Of a stretch of 64,000 nt of DNA, positions 37,772 through 49,171 are shown in pieces. The notes beneath the pieces were generated by a model that was given only the letters and a program-made list of their open reading frames with translations, made no database searches and was not told where the DNA came from. Each line of letters opens with the position of its first letter. The stretch's first letter is position 1. Origin of the DNA: Halomonas sp. HAL1 (GTDB lineage Bacteria > Pseudomonadota > Gammaproteobacteria > Pseudomonadales > Halomonadaceae); the NCBI RefSeq assembly GCF_030544485.1, contig NZ_CP130610.1, positions 558,001 to 622,000 of the forward strand, written 5' to 3'. The position numbers and the translations under genes were made by a program.

Positions 37772-39109
37772 CTAGGCAGACCGCTTCTCTAGTCTGGCAT
37801 AAAAAAAGCCATCGTGACTGCTCTGCGCCGGAAACAATTGGCGCCCTGCACCGCTGGGAATGCCCCAGGCAACGTCGTTAGGCGTGGTGACATGAGCGTC
37901 AGGCGTGCGGGCAAGAAACGCCTCAATCTGCTCACTGTTCTCTTCCGGCAGTACCGAGCAGGTGGCGTAGAGCAGGGTGCCGCCTTCGCGCAGCATTGAC
38001 CACAAATTATCCAACAGCTGGCGTTGAAGCTTGGCCAGCGGGCGAATATCGTCTTTACGGCGCAGCTTTTTGATATCCGGGTGGCGTCGAATCACGCCGG
38101 TACCCGAGCAAGGGGCATCAAGCAGAATGGCATCAAACGGTGTGCCGCTCCACCAGTCGCGCTCGGTGGCATCGGCATGCTGAAGAACGGCCTCTACGCC
38201 TAGTCGGTTAAGAGTGTCTTCCACCCGTGCCAGGCGCTGATTATCGCTATCGATCGCGGTTAGGTTGATGTCGAATTGTTCGAGCAAATGGGCGGTTTTG
38301 CCGCCGGGCGCGCAGCAAGCATCCAAAACGTGCGCGCCTGGCCGTGGCGCGAGCACCGGGCCTAGCAACACCGCCGAGAGCTGAGCGGCCTCGTCCTGAA
38401 CGCTGACATGCCCCTCTTCAAAGCCAGGCAGCGACATCACATCGCAGGGTGTTTCCAGCGTGATGGCGTCTGGTGCGTGAGGGCACAGGTGGCCACTTAG
38501 CCCTTGCTCGGTGAGCAGCGACAGGTAGGCTTCACGATCATTGTGGTGCTGGTTCACCCTCAATGTCATCGGGCCTGCGTGGTTGTTGGCTTCAATAATA
38601 GCGCGCCACTGCTCCGGCCACGCCTGACGCAAGGCATTGAGTAGCCACGGCGGGTGCTCTAGCGCGACGCTCTCATCCCGATCTACCTGGGCCTGGAGCG
38701 CCTCGGATTCGCGCTGCAGGCGACGCAGGCAGCCGTTGAGCACGCGGGTGGCCCACTCTTTGTTCAGTAAGCGCGCAGCGCCCGCGGTTTCGCCTACCGC
38801 CGCGTGTGCGGGGATGCGCATATAGAGCAGTTGATAGATACCCACCAGCAGCAGCGCCTGAACATCGCTGTCGCGCTTCTTAAACGGTTGCTTAAGCAAC
38901 ACGCCCGCTAACGCTTCAAGACGCGGTAAGCGACGGCAGGTACCGAAGCAGAGCTCTTTGAGCAGCCCGCGGTCGCGGGCAACGACGCTGTGCTCGTCCA
39001 ACCCCGCCAGTGAGCCTTGGTCGCTGAGTACCGGGGCCAGCGCGCGGGCCGCAGCAGCGCGTACTTCCTGACCACTGCCACCGCTTTGAGGGGAGCGCTT
39101 TTGGCTCAT
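37772..39109 (-). CDS. rsmB: 16S rRNA (cytosine-967-C5)-methyltransferase RsmB
   Basis: A 445-residue methyltransferase with an N-terminal NusB-like RNA-binding domain (about 15-140) and a C-terminal SAM domain. Motif I is VLDACCAPGGKTAHLLE, and the two catalytic cysteines are in DAPCSGTGVIRRHPDIKK and YATCSVLPEENSEQI. It acts on 16S rRNA. It overlaps fmt by four bases and is the usual def-fmt-rsmB neighbour. Full length relative to E. coli (429). Confidence 0.96.
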   Translation of the reverse strand: MSQKRSPQSGGSGQEVRAAAARALAPVLSDQGSLAGLDEHSVVARDRGLLKELCFGTCRRLPRLEALAGVLLKQPFKKRDSDVQALLLVGIYQLLYMRIPAHAAVGETAGAARLLNKEWATRVLNGCLRRLQRESEALQAQVDRDESVALEHPPWLLNALRQAWPEQWRAIIEANNHAGPMTLRVNQHHNDREAYLSLLTEQGLSGHLCPHAPDAITLETPCDVMSLPGFEEGHVSVQDEAAQLSAVLLGPVLAPRPGAHVLDACCAPGGKTAHLLEQFDINLTAIDSDNQRLARVEDTLNRLGVEAVLQHADATERDWWSGTPFDAILLDAPCSGTGVIRRHPDIKKLRRKDDIRPLAKLQRQLLDNLWSMLREGGTLLYATCSVLPEENSEQIEAFLARTPDAHVTTPNDVAWGIPSGAGRQLFPAQSSHDGFFYARLEKRSA

Positions 39110-40122
39110 GGTGTTTCTCCTTCGCTGGCCTGAGCCGCAGAACTTTCAAAATGAGCACCAAGACGAGCACCAAGACGAGTGCCGGTGGCAAGGCGCGCGT
39201 GGCGCGCATTTAGTAGCTCTCGCACGGCCATGGCTTTACCGCCGGGCAGCTGTGCACTGGTGATACACAATACTTCGCGCCCGTCGGTGCCGCAGGCAAT
39301 GCGTAGATGATCGTCGCCATGCTCAAGCAGCGTGCCTGGGGCGCTTGGTGGCTGCTCGCCGTCTTCTACGTTCGCCATCAGCAAACGTAGACGATCATCA
39401 CCCAGCGCGCACCAGGCCACCGGCCAGGGGTTGAAAGCGCGAATTTTGCAGGCGAGTTGCTGCGCGGGCTGAGTGAAATCGAGCTCGGCTTCCGCTTTGC
39501 TGAGTTTGGCAGCGTAGGTCACACCTTCGTCCGGCTGAGGTGTGGCGTGAGCGGCGCCGATGGCCAGTGCGTCCAGTGTATTGATCAGCGCATTGGCGCC
39601 TTGAAGGGCGAGGCGGTCATGCAAATCGCCGCCGGTGGTGCTTAGCGTAATCGGCGTGCGTACTTCTGAAAGCATTGCGCCGGTGTCCAAGCCAGCGTCC
39701 ATCTGCATGATGGTCACCCCCGATACGCTATCGTCCGCTTCGATTGCCCGCTGGATGGGGGCAGCGCCGCGCCAGCGGGGCAGTAGCGAGGCGTGCACGT
39801 TCACGCAGCCTAAGCGCGGTATATCCAACACGGCCTGGGGAAGCAGCAGCCCGTAGGCGACAACGACCATGATGTCCGCATTAAGCGCGGCCAGCTCGGC
39901 CTGGGTATCGGGCTCTTTTAGCGACTGGCGCTGATAAACGGGCAGACCGTGCTCCAGCGCCAGCTCTTTGACTGGACTGGGCGTGAGTTTGCGCCCGCGC
40001 CCAGCGGGTCGGTCGGGCTGGGTATACACCGCGACCACCTCATGCTGGCTTTCCAGCAGCGTTGCAAGACTAGAGGCGGCGAATTCAGGCGTGCCGGCAA
40101 AAACAACGCGCAATCGTGACAT
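39106..40122 (-). CDS. fmt: Methionyl-tRNA formyltransferase Fmt
   Basis: A 338-residue enzyme that formylates initiator Met-tRNA with 10-formyl-THF. N-terminal hydrolase fold: VVFAGTPEFAASSLATLL, the catalytic loop VNVHASLLPRWRGAAPIQRAI, and MDAGLDTGAML. The C-terminal tRNA-binding domain follows. The last 25 residues carry a 12-base tandem repeat (RLGARLGA) and vary between genomes. It lies between def and rsmB with a four-base overlap to the latter. Confidence 0.97.
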   Translation of the reverse strand: MSRLRVVFAGTPEFAASSLATLLESQHEVVAVYTQPDRPAGRGRKLTPSPVKELALEHGLPVYQRQSLKEPDTQAELAALNADIMVVVAYGLLLPQAVLDIPRLGCVNVHASLLPRWRGAAPIQRAIEADDSVSGVTIMQMDAGLDTGAMLSEVRTPITLSTTGGDLHDRLALQGANALINTLDALAIGAAHATPQPDEGVTYAAKLSKAEAELDFTQPAQQLACKIRAFNPWPVAWCALGDDRLRLLMANVEDGEQPPSAPGTLLEHGDDHLRIACGTDGREVLCITSAQLPGGKAMAVRELLNARHARLATGTRLGARLGAHFESSAAQASEGETP

Positions 40123-40184
40123 AAGTTGAGGGCTACCTGGCGTATCTGGAATGTAAGTAGGAAAAGAGATCGGTAGAAAAGGGC

Positions 40185-40697
40185 TTAGGCGTCCTGGATC
40201 TGCTTATGGCGTTTCTGCATCTTCTTGAGGATGCGGTCACGCTTGAGCGGCGACAGGTAGTCAACAAAGAGCACGCCTTCGAGGTGGTCGTACTCATGCT
40301 GAATACAGTGCGCCAGCAGGCCTTCCGCCTCTAACTCGTAGGCATCGCCATTGCGATCAAGCGCGTTGAGCTGCACTTTCAGAAAGCGCGGCACTTCAGC
40401 GTAGTAGTCAGGAATCGACAGGCAGCCTTCTGACAAAGGCTCTTTTTCATCGCCAATCGGGGTATAGCGCGGGTTGATGAGCACCAGCGGCTGGGAGTTA
40501 TCGTCGCTGACATCCATGACGACAACACGCCGATGAACATCAATCTGCGTCGCGGCGAGACCGATACCACGGGCGTCATACATGGTCTCCAGCATATCGT
40601 CGACGAGTTTACGCACTTCATCATCGACGGTTTCCACCGCAGCAGCCTTGGTGCGCAGGCGCTCATCGGGGAATTCAAGAATAGGAAGTTTGGCCAT
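40185..40697 (-). CDS. def: Peptide deformylase Def
   Basis: A 170-residue metalloenzyme that removes the formyl group from new proteins. All three family motifs are intact: [15 protein letters not shown] (metal cysteine) and [12 protein letters not shown] (two histidines and the catalytic Glu). C-terminal basic helix [16 protein letters not shown] follows. It is first in the def-fmt-rsmB run, 62 bases before fmt. Divergent from the LysM gene across a 192-base gap. Confidence 0.97.
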   Translation of the reverse strand: MAKLPILEFPDERLRTKAAAVETVDDEVRKLVDDMLETMYDARGIGLAATQIDVHRRVVVMDVSDDNSQPLVLINPRYTPIGDEKEPLSEGCLSIPDYYAEVPRFLKVQLNALDRNGDAYELEAEGLLAHCIQHEYDHLEGVLFVDYLSPLKRDRILKKMQKRHKQIQDA

Positions 40698-40889
40698 GGC
40701 GTTACAATCACCGTTATGCTGAGTCTAAATTAAGTCAAGCTAGGCAGTGACGAGCGTCTTCTCACCTAGGTACTTTATGATGGGTCACTATATCATGCTG
40801 TCAACGTTTCTGGGCATGGGTGGCCAAGGCGAGGGGCGTGTTATCAATAATAGAATATTCAAAATGACACACTCACAGGGGAGGGTAGG

Positions 40890-41939
40890 ATGGCGGCGAA
40901 AAGACGCGCCTATGGCGGGGCTTTAAGTGGTTTGCTGCTGAGTGCAGTGATGCTGGTAAGTTTCGATGCTGCCGCTTGGGAGCGTCTGCGCAGCGATGCG
41001 CCCGAGCGCTATCAAGTGGTGTCAGGTGACACGCTTTGGGATATCGCCGGGCGTTTTCTGCACACCCCCTGGCAGTGGCCCCAGCTATGGCAGCATAACC
41101 CCCAGATCGCTAACCCGCACTTGATCTACCCAGGTGATGTCCTGGTGCTTAACGACTGCCAGGGTTCCCCCTGTTTATCGCTGGAGCGTGGTCAAAATGT
41201 GGTGAAGCTTTCGCCGCAGGTGCGTACCTTGCCTCATCGGGAGGCGATTGCGCCGATTCCCATGGAGGTGGCGCGGGCTTTTTTACGCGAACATCGCGTC
41301 GTGGATGATGTTGCTGCGTTGCAGGAGCTGGCTTATGTGGTCGCCGGTAATGATCGCCGCTTGATCAGCGGTGCCGGGGATCGAATCTATGTGCGAGGGG
41401 AGGTGCCGCGTCATGGTGAGGTGGGTATCTACCGGCAATCGGAGCCCTATCAGTCGATGAATGGCACACCGCTTGGACTGGAGCTGATCAATGTAGGCGT
41501 CGCCCGACATATCAGCAGTGAGGGCGATATTGTCCAGCTTGAAGTCATTAGCTCCCATCAGGAAGTGCGGGTTAACGATATTGTCTTGCCACTGGAAGAG
41601 CGCGAGCTGAGCAGTGAGTTTATGCCCCGCGCACCGTTAAACCCGGTTGAAGGGCATATTATTGCCGTACCCGGTGGCGTGCGTTTTATTGGCCGCTACC
41701 AAATTGTCGCGTTGGATCTGGGCACCCTGGATGGCTTGCAGGCGGGGCATGTGCTGCGGGTTAATCAGCAGGGTGAGCTGATCAACGACCCACGTACCCA
41801 GGAGCTGATGCAACTACCCAGCACCGAGGCAGGCATTGTGATGGTGTTTAAACCCTATGATCACGTTAGCTACGCATTAGTGATGCAGGCATCCCGCGTA
41901 TTGGAAGTAGGTGATCAAGTAGCGTCACCGGCTAACTAG
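40890..41939 (+). CDS. LysM-domain envelope protein upstream of dprA
   Basis: A 349-residue secreted protein: signal peptide to about A28, then a LysM domain (YQVVSGDTLWDIAGRFL, NPHLIYPGDVLVL) that binds peptidoglycan glycan, and a roughly 240-residue C-terminal region of unknown fold that repeats beta-rich stretches (DRIYVRGEVPRHGEVGIYR, PVEGHIIAVPGGVRFIGRYQIVALDLG). Pseudomonads and other gammaproteobacteria have the same LysM gene beside dprA and def. A role in the cell wall is likely from location and the LysM fold, but the C-terminal part gives no catalytic motif that I can see. Confidence 0.87.
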   Translation: MAAKRRAYGGALSGLLLSAVMLVSFDAAAWERLRSDAPERYQVVSGDTLWDIAGRFLHTPWQWPQLWQHNPQIANPHLIYPGDVLVLNDCQGSPCLSLERGQNVVKLSPQVRTLPHREAIAPIPMEVARAFLREHRVVDDVAALQELAYVVAGNDRRLISGAGDRIYVRGEVPRHGEVGIYRQSEPYQSMNGTPLGLELINVGVARHISSEGDIVQLEVISSHQEVRVNDIVLPLEERELSSEFMPRAPLNPVEGHIIAVPGGVRFIGRYQIVALDLGTLDGLQAGHVLRVNQQGELINDPRTQELMQLPSTEAGIVMVFKPYDHVSYALVMQASRVLEVGDQVASPAN

Positions 41940-41971
41940 CGGGCGGCAAACGTGTTGATTAAGGAGGTGGT

Positions 41972-43141
41972 ATGGATGCTCAGGCGTGGCTGGCGGTCAA
42001 TGCATTACCCGGTATGGGCGCGCTGCGTATTGCACAATTAGTAGCCCGCCAGCCACAGTGGCCAGAAGGGTGGTTGGCAGCATTACCTAGTCGTGCGGCC
42101 AGCGAGCTGCGTCTGTGGCTAGAACACCCGGCCCGAAGCCCGTTGCAAAAGGTCATTGATGAGACCCAGGTGTGGCAGCAAAGCGGCGCAAACCGGCACC
42201 TGCTGCATCGTGACCACCCCGCTTGGCCTGCACTACTGAATGAGTTGCCCGACCCACCCGTGGTGCTCTGGGCTCAGGGTGATCTTGGTGCGCTGGAAGG
42301 CCCCAAACTGGCCATGGTGGGCACCCGCCGCCCGACGGGGGAAGGCACCCACAATGCTCAAACGTTTGCCCGTGACCTGGCCCGCCGCGGCTGGTGCGTG
42401 GTGAGTGGCATGGCGCTAGGGGTGGACGGCGTTGCCCAGCGTGCGGCCTTAGCCGCCGGTGGAAGCACGGTGGCGGTACTCGGCTGCGGTGTGGATGTGA
42501 TCTATCCCGCCTCCCATCGTGATCTTCATGAACAGCTCAGTCGTCTGCCCGGTGGGCTGTTGTTGTCAGAGCACTCGCCTGGAACCGTGGCCCGCCCAGC
42601 GTTTTTTCCGCGCCGCAATAGAATTGTCACCGGTCTCGCGCTCGGCACACTGGTGGTCGAAGCTACCGAAAAAAGCGGTTCGTTGGTCAGCGCGCGGCTC
42701 ACCTTAGAGCAAAACCGCGAGCTGTTCGTGCTGCCGGGTTCGCTGCACAACGTGCAGGCCCGCGGCTGTTTGGCGCTATTAAGGCAAGGTGCAGCTCATC
42801 TGGCGTGTAGCGTCGACGATATCATCGCCGATCTTGGCCACTGGGCGGAGGCGTTTATCCCGCCCACGACAGAAGACAAGCCAGCGGAGCAAGCACCTCT
42901 TTCCGATAGCTTGTCTGGCGATAGCTTGTCCGCCGAAAGCTTGTCAGACGAAAGCTTGTCAGACGAAAGCTTGCCCGATTCCTTGTTAACGTCATTATCG
43001 GCCACGCCAACGCCGATTGATCTCTTGGTGCACACCACCGGTGTGACGGTCAGCGACTGCCAGCAGCGCCTGCTGATGCTTGAACTAGACGGCTGGGTAA
43101 GCCAGCAGGCGGGAGGCTGGGTGCGGTTGCCGAGGCCATGA
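41972..43141 (+). CDS. dprA: DNA-processing protein DprA (Smf)
   Basis: A 389-residue protein that loads RecA onto incoming single-stranded DNA in natural transformation. It has the Rossmann-like DprA fold: MVGTRRPTGEGTHNAQ, GWCVVSGMALGVDGVAQRAAL, STVAVLGCGVDVIYPASHRDL, LLSEHSPGT, PAFFPRRNRIVTGLA and VEATEKSGSL. The C terminus ends with a winged-helix DML1-like domain. Between them (about residues 312-336) is a Ser-Leu-Asp/Glu linker made by a 15-base tandem repeat. A perfect AAGGAGGT precedes the ATG. Confidence 0.94.
   Translation: MDAQAWLAVNALPGMGALRIAQLVARQPQWPEGWLAALPSRAASELRLWLEHPARSPLQKVIDETQVWQQSGANRHLLHRDHPAWPALLNELPDPPVVLWAQGDLGALEGPKLAMVGTRRPTGEGTHNAQTFARDLARRGWCVVSGMALGVDGVAQRAALAAGGSTVAVLGCGVDVIYPASHRDLHEQLSRLPGGLLLSEHSPGTVARPAFFPRRNRIVTGLALGTLVVEATEKSGSLVSARLTLEQNRELFVLPGSLHNVQARGCLALLRQGAAHLACSVDDIIADLGHWAEAFIPPTTEDKPAEQAPLSDSLSGDSLSAESLSDESLSDESLPDSLLTSLSATPTPIDLLVHTTGVTVSDCQQRLLMLELDGWVSQQAGGWVRLPRP
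42905..42979 (+). repeat. Five 15-base tandem repeats inside dprA
   Basis: Units start GATAGCTTGTC or GAAAGCTTGTC and each encodes a pentapeptide of the form (D/E)SLS(D/G/A). Units 3 and 4 are identical, showing recent expansion or slippage. The repeat keeps the frame and lengthens the linker before the winged-helix domain. Confidence 0.9.
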
Positions 43142-43184
43142 TAGGATAACCCCATTAAAGGCATGTTAGCCGTGAGGAGAGACC

Positions 43185-43742
43185 ATGAGTTTGGCGACTG
43201 ATCTAGCCCCAGCGATTAGCGCGCTGCGTGCCGGGGGAGTGATAGCTTGCCCCACCGAAGCGGTTTGGGGGCTTAGCTGTGATCCCGAAAACGACGAAGC
43301 CTTGGCTCACTTGATGCGCATGAAAGAGCGTGACCCGGCTAAAGGGGTCATTCTCGTTGCCGCCAGTATCGAGCAGTTCCAACCCTGGTTGAGTCAACTT
43401 CCTCTAGCGCTGCATGCACCTCTCGCGGCAAGCTGGCCAGGCCCCAACACATGGTTAGTACCTGATAATGGCCGCAGCCATGGGCTGGTGCGTGGCGCCC
43501 ACGAACGTGTGGCGCTGCGTGTCACCGACCACCCGCTGATGAAAGCCCTGTGCGAAGCCTTCGGTGGCCCATTGGTATCGACGTCGGCTAATCGTGCCGG
43601 GGAGCCGCCCGCCATGAGTGCCGCTGACATCGCTTCAATCTTTGGCGATGAAGTGGCGTATGTGGTGAAAGGCGAGCTAGGCGGCAATGCCAAACCGAGC
43701 ACTATCAGGGATTTAGCCACTGGCAAAGTCATGCGTTCTTAG
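43185..43742 (+). CDS. tsaC: Threonylcarbamoyl-AMP synthase TsaC
   Basis: A 185-residue YrdC-domain enzyme that makes threonylcarbamoyl-AMP from threonine, bicarbonate and ATP, the first step of the t6A37 tRNA modification. Landmarks: GVIACPTEAVWGLSCDP, KERDPAKGVILVA, then PGPNTWLVP and SANRAGEPPA. The basic RNA-like cleft matches TsaC (E. coli YrdC, 190 residues) rather than the longer Sua5. It is between dprA and hemF as in many gammaproteobacteria. Confidence 0.95.
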   Translation: MSLATDLAPAISALRAGGVIACPTEAVWGLSCDPENDEALAHLMRMKERDPAKGVILVAASIEQFQPWLSQLPLALHAPLAASWPGPNTWLVPDNGRSHGLVRGAHERVALRVTDHPLMKALCEAFGGPLVSTSANRAGEPPAMSAADIASIFGDEVAYVVKGELGGNAKPSTIRDLATGKVMRS

Positions 43743-43771
43743 CCGCACTTTGGTTCGCTACTCACCACTGA

Positions 43772-45594
<1,823 letters not shown>

Positions 45595-45643
45595 TCATTG
45601 AGTCTGGTAATCATTGCGCCTGGTTAGTGCAGCGAAAAAAAAA

Positions 45644-45668
45644 CGGGGCGGATAATTTATCCGCCCCG
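45644..45668. terminator. Bidirectional terminator after aroE
   Basis: CGGGGCGGATAA and TTATCCGCCCCG form a 12-bp stem with one-base loop in the DNA (larger in RNA), flanked by A-run on the left and T-run on the right. It separates aroE from the convergent small gene. Confidence 0.88.
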
Positions 45669-45690
45669 CTTTTTTGATGCTAAAAACGCT

Positions 45691-45951
45691 TCATTTAGCG
45701 CGTTTTATATACAACCCCACCATGCACATCACCAGGCCTACTACCGAGAGCACCATTCCACCGTTGACGAGCAGTGGAGAGCGCTGCAGCCAGGAGACGA
45801 ACGGCTGCGGTGTGTCAACGCAGACACTCTCGATATAGTTCCAGTGACCGCCGTCTAGCTGGCACGCACGTACATCGTTCAACTCCCAGAAAAAGACGCC
45901 CATCAGCACAAACAGCGGCAACACCAGCAGCAGTAACCCTAGTCTAATCAT
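45691..45951 (-). CDS. Small two-helix membrane protein, function unknown
   Basis: An 86-residue protein with an N-terminal helix (LGLLLLVLPLFVLMGVFFW) and a C-terminal helix (VLSVVGLVMCMVGLYI), joined by an about 40-residue loop with two cysteines (RACQLDGG and ESVCVDT) that could form a disulfide in the periplasm. The loop has no family I recognise. It lies 42 bases downstream of the M48 protease gene on the same strand and may be cotranscribed. Confidence 0.65.
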   Translation of the reverse strand: MIRLGLLLLVLPLFVLMGVFFWELNDVRACQLDGGHWNYIESVCVDTPQPFVSWLQRSPLLVNGGMVLSVVGLVMCMVGLYIKRAK

Positions 45952-45992
45952 TGAAACCTCAAGAGCCGAATGTCAAACCTCAACGCAAACCG

Positions 45993-46796
45993 TTAAGGGC
46001 GTGGGCAGTTCGGCGTGCGACCATTGTTGCGGGCTTGCTCATAGAGGGCCATCGCTTGATCCATGTTGCCTTGCAGGCCTTCAATGCGTTGACCTTGGCC
46101 AGGGTGGGTCGACATCCACTCGGGCGGAGAACCGCCGCCGGTGGCTGCCTGCATATTTTCCCACAGAGTGACGCTCTCACTTGGGTTGAAGCCGGCTTGC
46201 GCCATTAGGTCCAGACCAATCACATCGGCCTCGCTTTCATGCGCCCGCGAGAACGGCAGCACGATGCCATACTGTGCGCCCATACCAAGTACGCCCATCA
46301 ACTGCTGGCCACCGGCGGACTGCATGCTAGAAGTGCTGGAAATCACTGACAGGCCCAATGAGGTAGCGCTCTCGGTAGAGGCGCGTTCATTCGCGTGGTT
46401 CGCCAGCACGTGGCCAATCTCATGGCCGATGACGGAAGCCAGCTGGTCTTGTGTGGTCGCGATATCCAGCATGCCAGTGTTGACGCCCATATAGCCGCCG
46501 GGTAAGGCGAAGGCATTGGGCTGTTCCGATTCAAATGCGCGAATCTGCCAATCTAGCTGCTGCTGCTCGGCGGGCAATTCCGCGACGATGGCATCGGCAA
46601 TGCACTGTACATAGCGCTGGCTAGCCTGGTTGGCAGTAGGAAGCTCCTGCTGATATTGAGAAAATGCCTGCCGTCCCATCTCATTAAGCTCACCATCAGA
46701 AAGCAGCAATAGCTGCGAACGTCCGGTGGGAGACGTGGTACAAGCGGCGATAGAAGCGCATAGAGCGGTAACGGCGATAGGGCGAAGCCAACGCAT
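45993..46796 (-). CDS. M48-family metalloprotease lipoprotein
   Basis: A 267-residue periplasmic zinc protease attached to a membrane by lipid. The lipobox IAAC is at about residue 19. Catalytic motif HEIGHVLANHANE with the HExxH core and a third ligand in ESEADVIGLDLM. Resembles LoiP/YcaL and BepA-type proteases that degrade misassembled outer-membrane proteins, but it lacks the BepA TPR part. The C terminus has the family ending EWMSTHPGQGQRIEGLQ. Single gene or operon with the small membrane protein. Confidence 0.9.
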   Translation of the reverse strand: MRWLRPIAVTALCASIAACTTSPTGRSQLLLLSDGELNEMGRQAFSQYQQELPTANQASQRYVQCIADAIVAELPAEQQQLDWQIRAFESEQPNAFALPGGYMGVNTGMLDIATTQDQLASVIGHEIGHVLANHANERASTESATSLGLSVISSTSSMQSAGGQQLMGVLGMGAQYGIVLPFSRAHESEADVIGLDLMAQAGFNPSESVTLWENMQAATGGGSPPEWMSTHPGQGQRIEGLQGNMDQAMALYEQARNNGRTPNCPRP

Positions 46797-46919
46797 GAGA
46801 CGGTTTCCTTATAGACGAGTGGGTTTCTTGCTCACAAGATAACCGCTGATAACAGTAAATCAATCCCTCCCATCATAACCTACCTGGAGGGTGAGGTTGG
46901 AGGCTGAACTGAGCAACCC

Positions 46920-47528
46920 TCAGCGCTGAGGGACTAGCTGCCCATCGGCACCCACGTTTAGGCGAATCGTGGGCGTCAACAAACCTGCAGGGAGCCGCAT
47001 ACCTAAACCGCGCAGATCGCCTGGCGTAATCGCCAGTTGGCTACCGGGCGGTAGCTCGCCTTGAGACGCCAGCTGACTGGCAAGCTCAAGCATCGGCGCC
47101 ATTTTTTGGGTGTCGGTTCCCAGCACATCAAAGGCAACTGGCAGGCGTAAATTGGCATCGTCGCCGGAGGTAAGCGTGACATCCTGCTCATAGTTACCCT
47201 GCACAGGGTCAACGCCCGGCATATCCAGCGACCAGCGAAAGCCTGACATTTCCACCGGCGGCATGCCAGCAGGTAAGCCAAGGCCCATGGCAATGGTGGC
47301 TTGTATGGGCAGGCTGCCCGCGCCCAGGCTGGAAGCAATCAGGCTGGTTAAGTCACTCGTATCTAGCCCGGCATTAATGCTGTAAGGGCCGATGCGCACA
47401 TCTTCAATGCCCAGCGACGTCACCGCCAAACGAAAGGCAAACAGGCCTGTTTGCGGCAGGGCGAGACAGCCCGTTAACAGGCTGGTTAAGCCCAATAGAA
47501 TTAGCCAACGGCGAGCAGCATAAAGCAT
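46920..47528 (-). CDS. Predicted lipoprotein, function unknown
   Basis: A 202-residue protein with a lipoprotein signal (LLTGC, cysteine near residue 21). The mature part has two similar beta-rich blocks that read as a duplicated domain (about 35-90 and 110-180) and contains many Gly, Leu and Pro. I do not recognise its family. It is separated from der and from the M48 gene by about 120-240 bases of DNA. Probably an outer-membrane-associated lipoprotein. Confidence 0.6.
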   Translation of the reverse strand: MLYAARRWLILLGLTSLLTGCLALPQTGLFAFRLAVTSLGIEDVRIGPYSINAGLDTSDLTSLIASSLGAGSLPIQATIAMGLGLPAGMPPVEMSGFRWSLDMPGVDPVQGNYEQDVTLTSGDDANLRLPVAFDVLGTDTQKMAPMLELASQLASQGELPPGSQLAITPGDLRGLGMRLPAGLLTPTIRLNVGADGQLVPQR

Positions 47529-47717
47529 AACGTTCTCCCCCTACGCAGCGCATAAGCAGCATACAAGTAGGGCAGCAAGAGTGGTGATGGGGGTGGGTGA
47601 TATGGAGTGGGCATGAATGACAGCTGAGTAAAATCGCGGCTATTTGAGGGCCGAAAGCGGGCGCTGTCAAGCGAAACTATTATCGTGAGTGTTACTTGGA
47701 AAAGGGGTTAACCAAAA

Positions 47718-47743
47718 CGCCCGCTTGACGGTGCAAACGGGCG
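47718..47743 (-). terminator. Terminator after der
   Basis: Minus strand: CGCCCG and CGGGCG, extended by TTG/CAA after one mismatch, followed by TTTT. It closes the long run ndk to der. Confidence 0.75.
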
Positions 47744-47767
47744 AATTTAAATAACCAAGATAGCGAA

Positions 47768-49171
47768 TTAACGACGGCTCTTGCGCGCTTCTTTAGTGCG
47801 GTTCAGCTCGCGCTTTTTGGCTTTCTCTTTATCGCTGGCGCCCGCCATGGTGTCAAACGGATTGCTGCCCGAGCGAAACTCAAAGCGAATTGGTGTGCCG
47901 CGTACCTTCAATATCTTGCGGAACGTATTGGTGAGATAACGGCGGTATGCTTCAGGCAACGACTCTGTTTGGTTACCGTGGACGACGATAATCGGCGGAT
48001 TGCTGCCACCCTGGTGAGCCATGCGCAGCTTGATCCGTCGGCCTTGTACCATCGGCGGCGGATTCTGGCTGACGGCATCCTGCAGCAGGGTCGTTAAACG
48101 GTTGGTCGACCAGTGAGCATTAGCGGCATCAAAGGCGCGGTCAATCGACGGGTAAAGATCACCCACCGCCGTACCGTGAAGGGCAGAGATAAAGTGGAGC
48201 TCGGCGTAATCGGCAAAGCCCAGGCGGCGCTTCACTTCGGCGCGCATCTTGTCCTTGGCTTCGCTCTCCAGGCCGTCCCACTTGTTAACCGCCAGCACCA
48301 GTGCGCGCCCGGTGGTTAATACGTAGTCCAGCAGGTGCAAATCCTGCTCCACCAGACCGCTGGAACCATCCAGCACCATGATCACTACATGCGACTCTTT
48401 AATCGCATCCAGCGTCTTGATGATGGAGAACTTCTCAGCGATTTCGCTCACGTTTTTACGCCGCCGGATACCCGCGGTGTCAATCAGTACATAAGGCTTG
48501 CCGCGGCGCTCGAAGGGGATCTCGATAGCATCACGGGTCGTGCCCGCCTCATCAAAGACCACCACACGGTCTTCGCCCAGCAGGCGATTGACCAGGGTTG
48601 ATTTACCCACATTGGGACGGCCAATCACGCCGATACGAACGCCTTTGCTGCCGGTGTCGGCAGGGATGCTGGCATCGCGCTCGGGAAACGGTTCAAGTAC
48701 CACGTCCATCAGCGTAGATACATTGCGCCCGTGGGCAGCGGCAATCGGCCAGGGGTCGCCTAAGCCCAGCGACCAGAAGTCGCCCATCGCCGAGTGCTCT
48801 TCCAGCCCGTCGGTTTTATTCACCACCAGCCAAGTTTTTTTCTGATTAACCCGCAGGTGATTAGCAATCGCCTGGTCAGCGGCGATAAGGCCGGCGCGAG
48901 CGTCGACCATAAACAGCACAATGTCGGCTTCATCAATGGCAGCAAGCGACTGCTCGGCCATCGCAGCGTCAATACCCTCTTCGTCACCGCTGATACCGCC
49001 GGTGTCGATCACCGTATAGACCTTATCGCCCAGCATGCCATTGCCGTACTTGCGGTCGCGAGTGAGGCCGGGAAAGTCGGCCACCAGTGCATCACGCGAG
49101 CGCGTTAGGCGGTTAAACAACGTCGATTTGCCCACATTGGGGCGACCGACTAAAGCAATGACGGGTGTCAT
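47768..49171 (-). CDS. der: Ribosome-assembly GTPase Der (EngA)
   Basis: A 467-residue protein with two consecutive GTPase domains and a C-terminal KH-like domain, needed for 50S subunit maturation. First domain: [19 protein letters not shown]. Second: [19 protein letters not shown]. The C-terminal tail is basic ([16 protein letters not shown]). It overlaps bamB by four bases and is the last gene of the run. Confidence 0.98.
   Translation of the reverse strand: MTPVIALVGRPNVGKSTLFNRLTRSRDALVADFPGLTRDRKYGNGMLGDKVYTVIDTGGISGDEEGIDAAMAEQSLAAIDEADIVLFMVDARAGLIAADQAIANHLRVNQKKTWLVVNKTDGLEEHSAMGDFWSLGLGDPWPIAAAHGRNVSTLMDVVLEPFPERDASIPADTGSKGVRIGVIGRPNVGKSTLVNRLLGEDRVVVFDEAGTTRDAIEIPFERRGKPYVLIDTAGIRRRKNVSEIAEKFSIIKTLDAIKESHVVIMVLDGSSGLVEQDLHLLDYVLTTGRALVLAVNKWDGLESEAKDKMRAEVKRRLGFADYAELHFISALHGTAVGDLYPSIDRAFDAANAHWSTNRLTTLLQDAVSQNPPPMVQGRRIKLRMAHQGGSNPPIIVVHGNQTESLPEAYRRYLTNTFRKILKVRGTPIRFEFRSGSNPFDTMAGASDKEKAKKRELNRTKEARKSRR

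Noticed and set aside
42905..42979. Repeat array as a possible CRISPR
   Set aside because: Units are 15 bases without spacers and lie in frame within dprA, so this is a coding tandem repeat.
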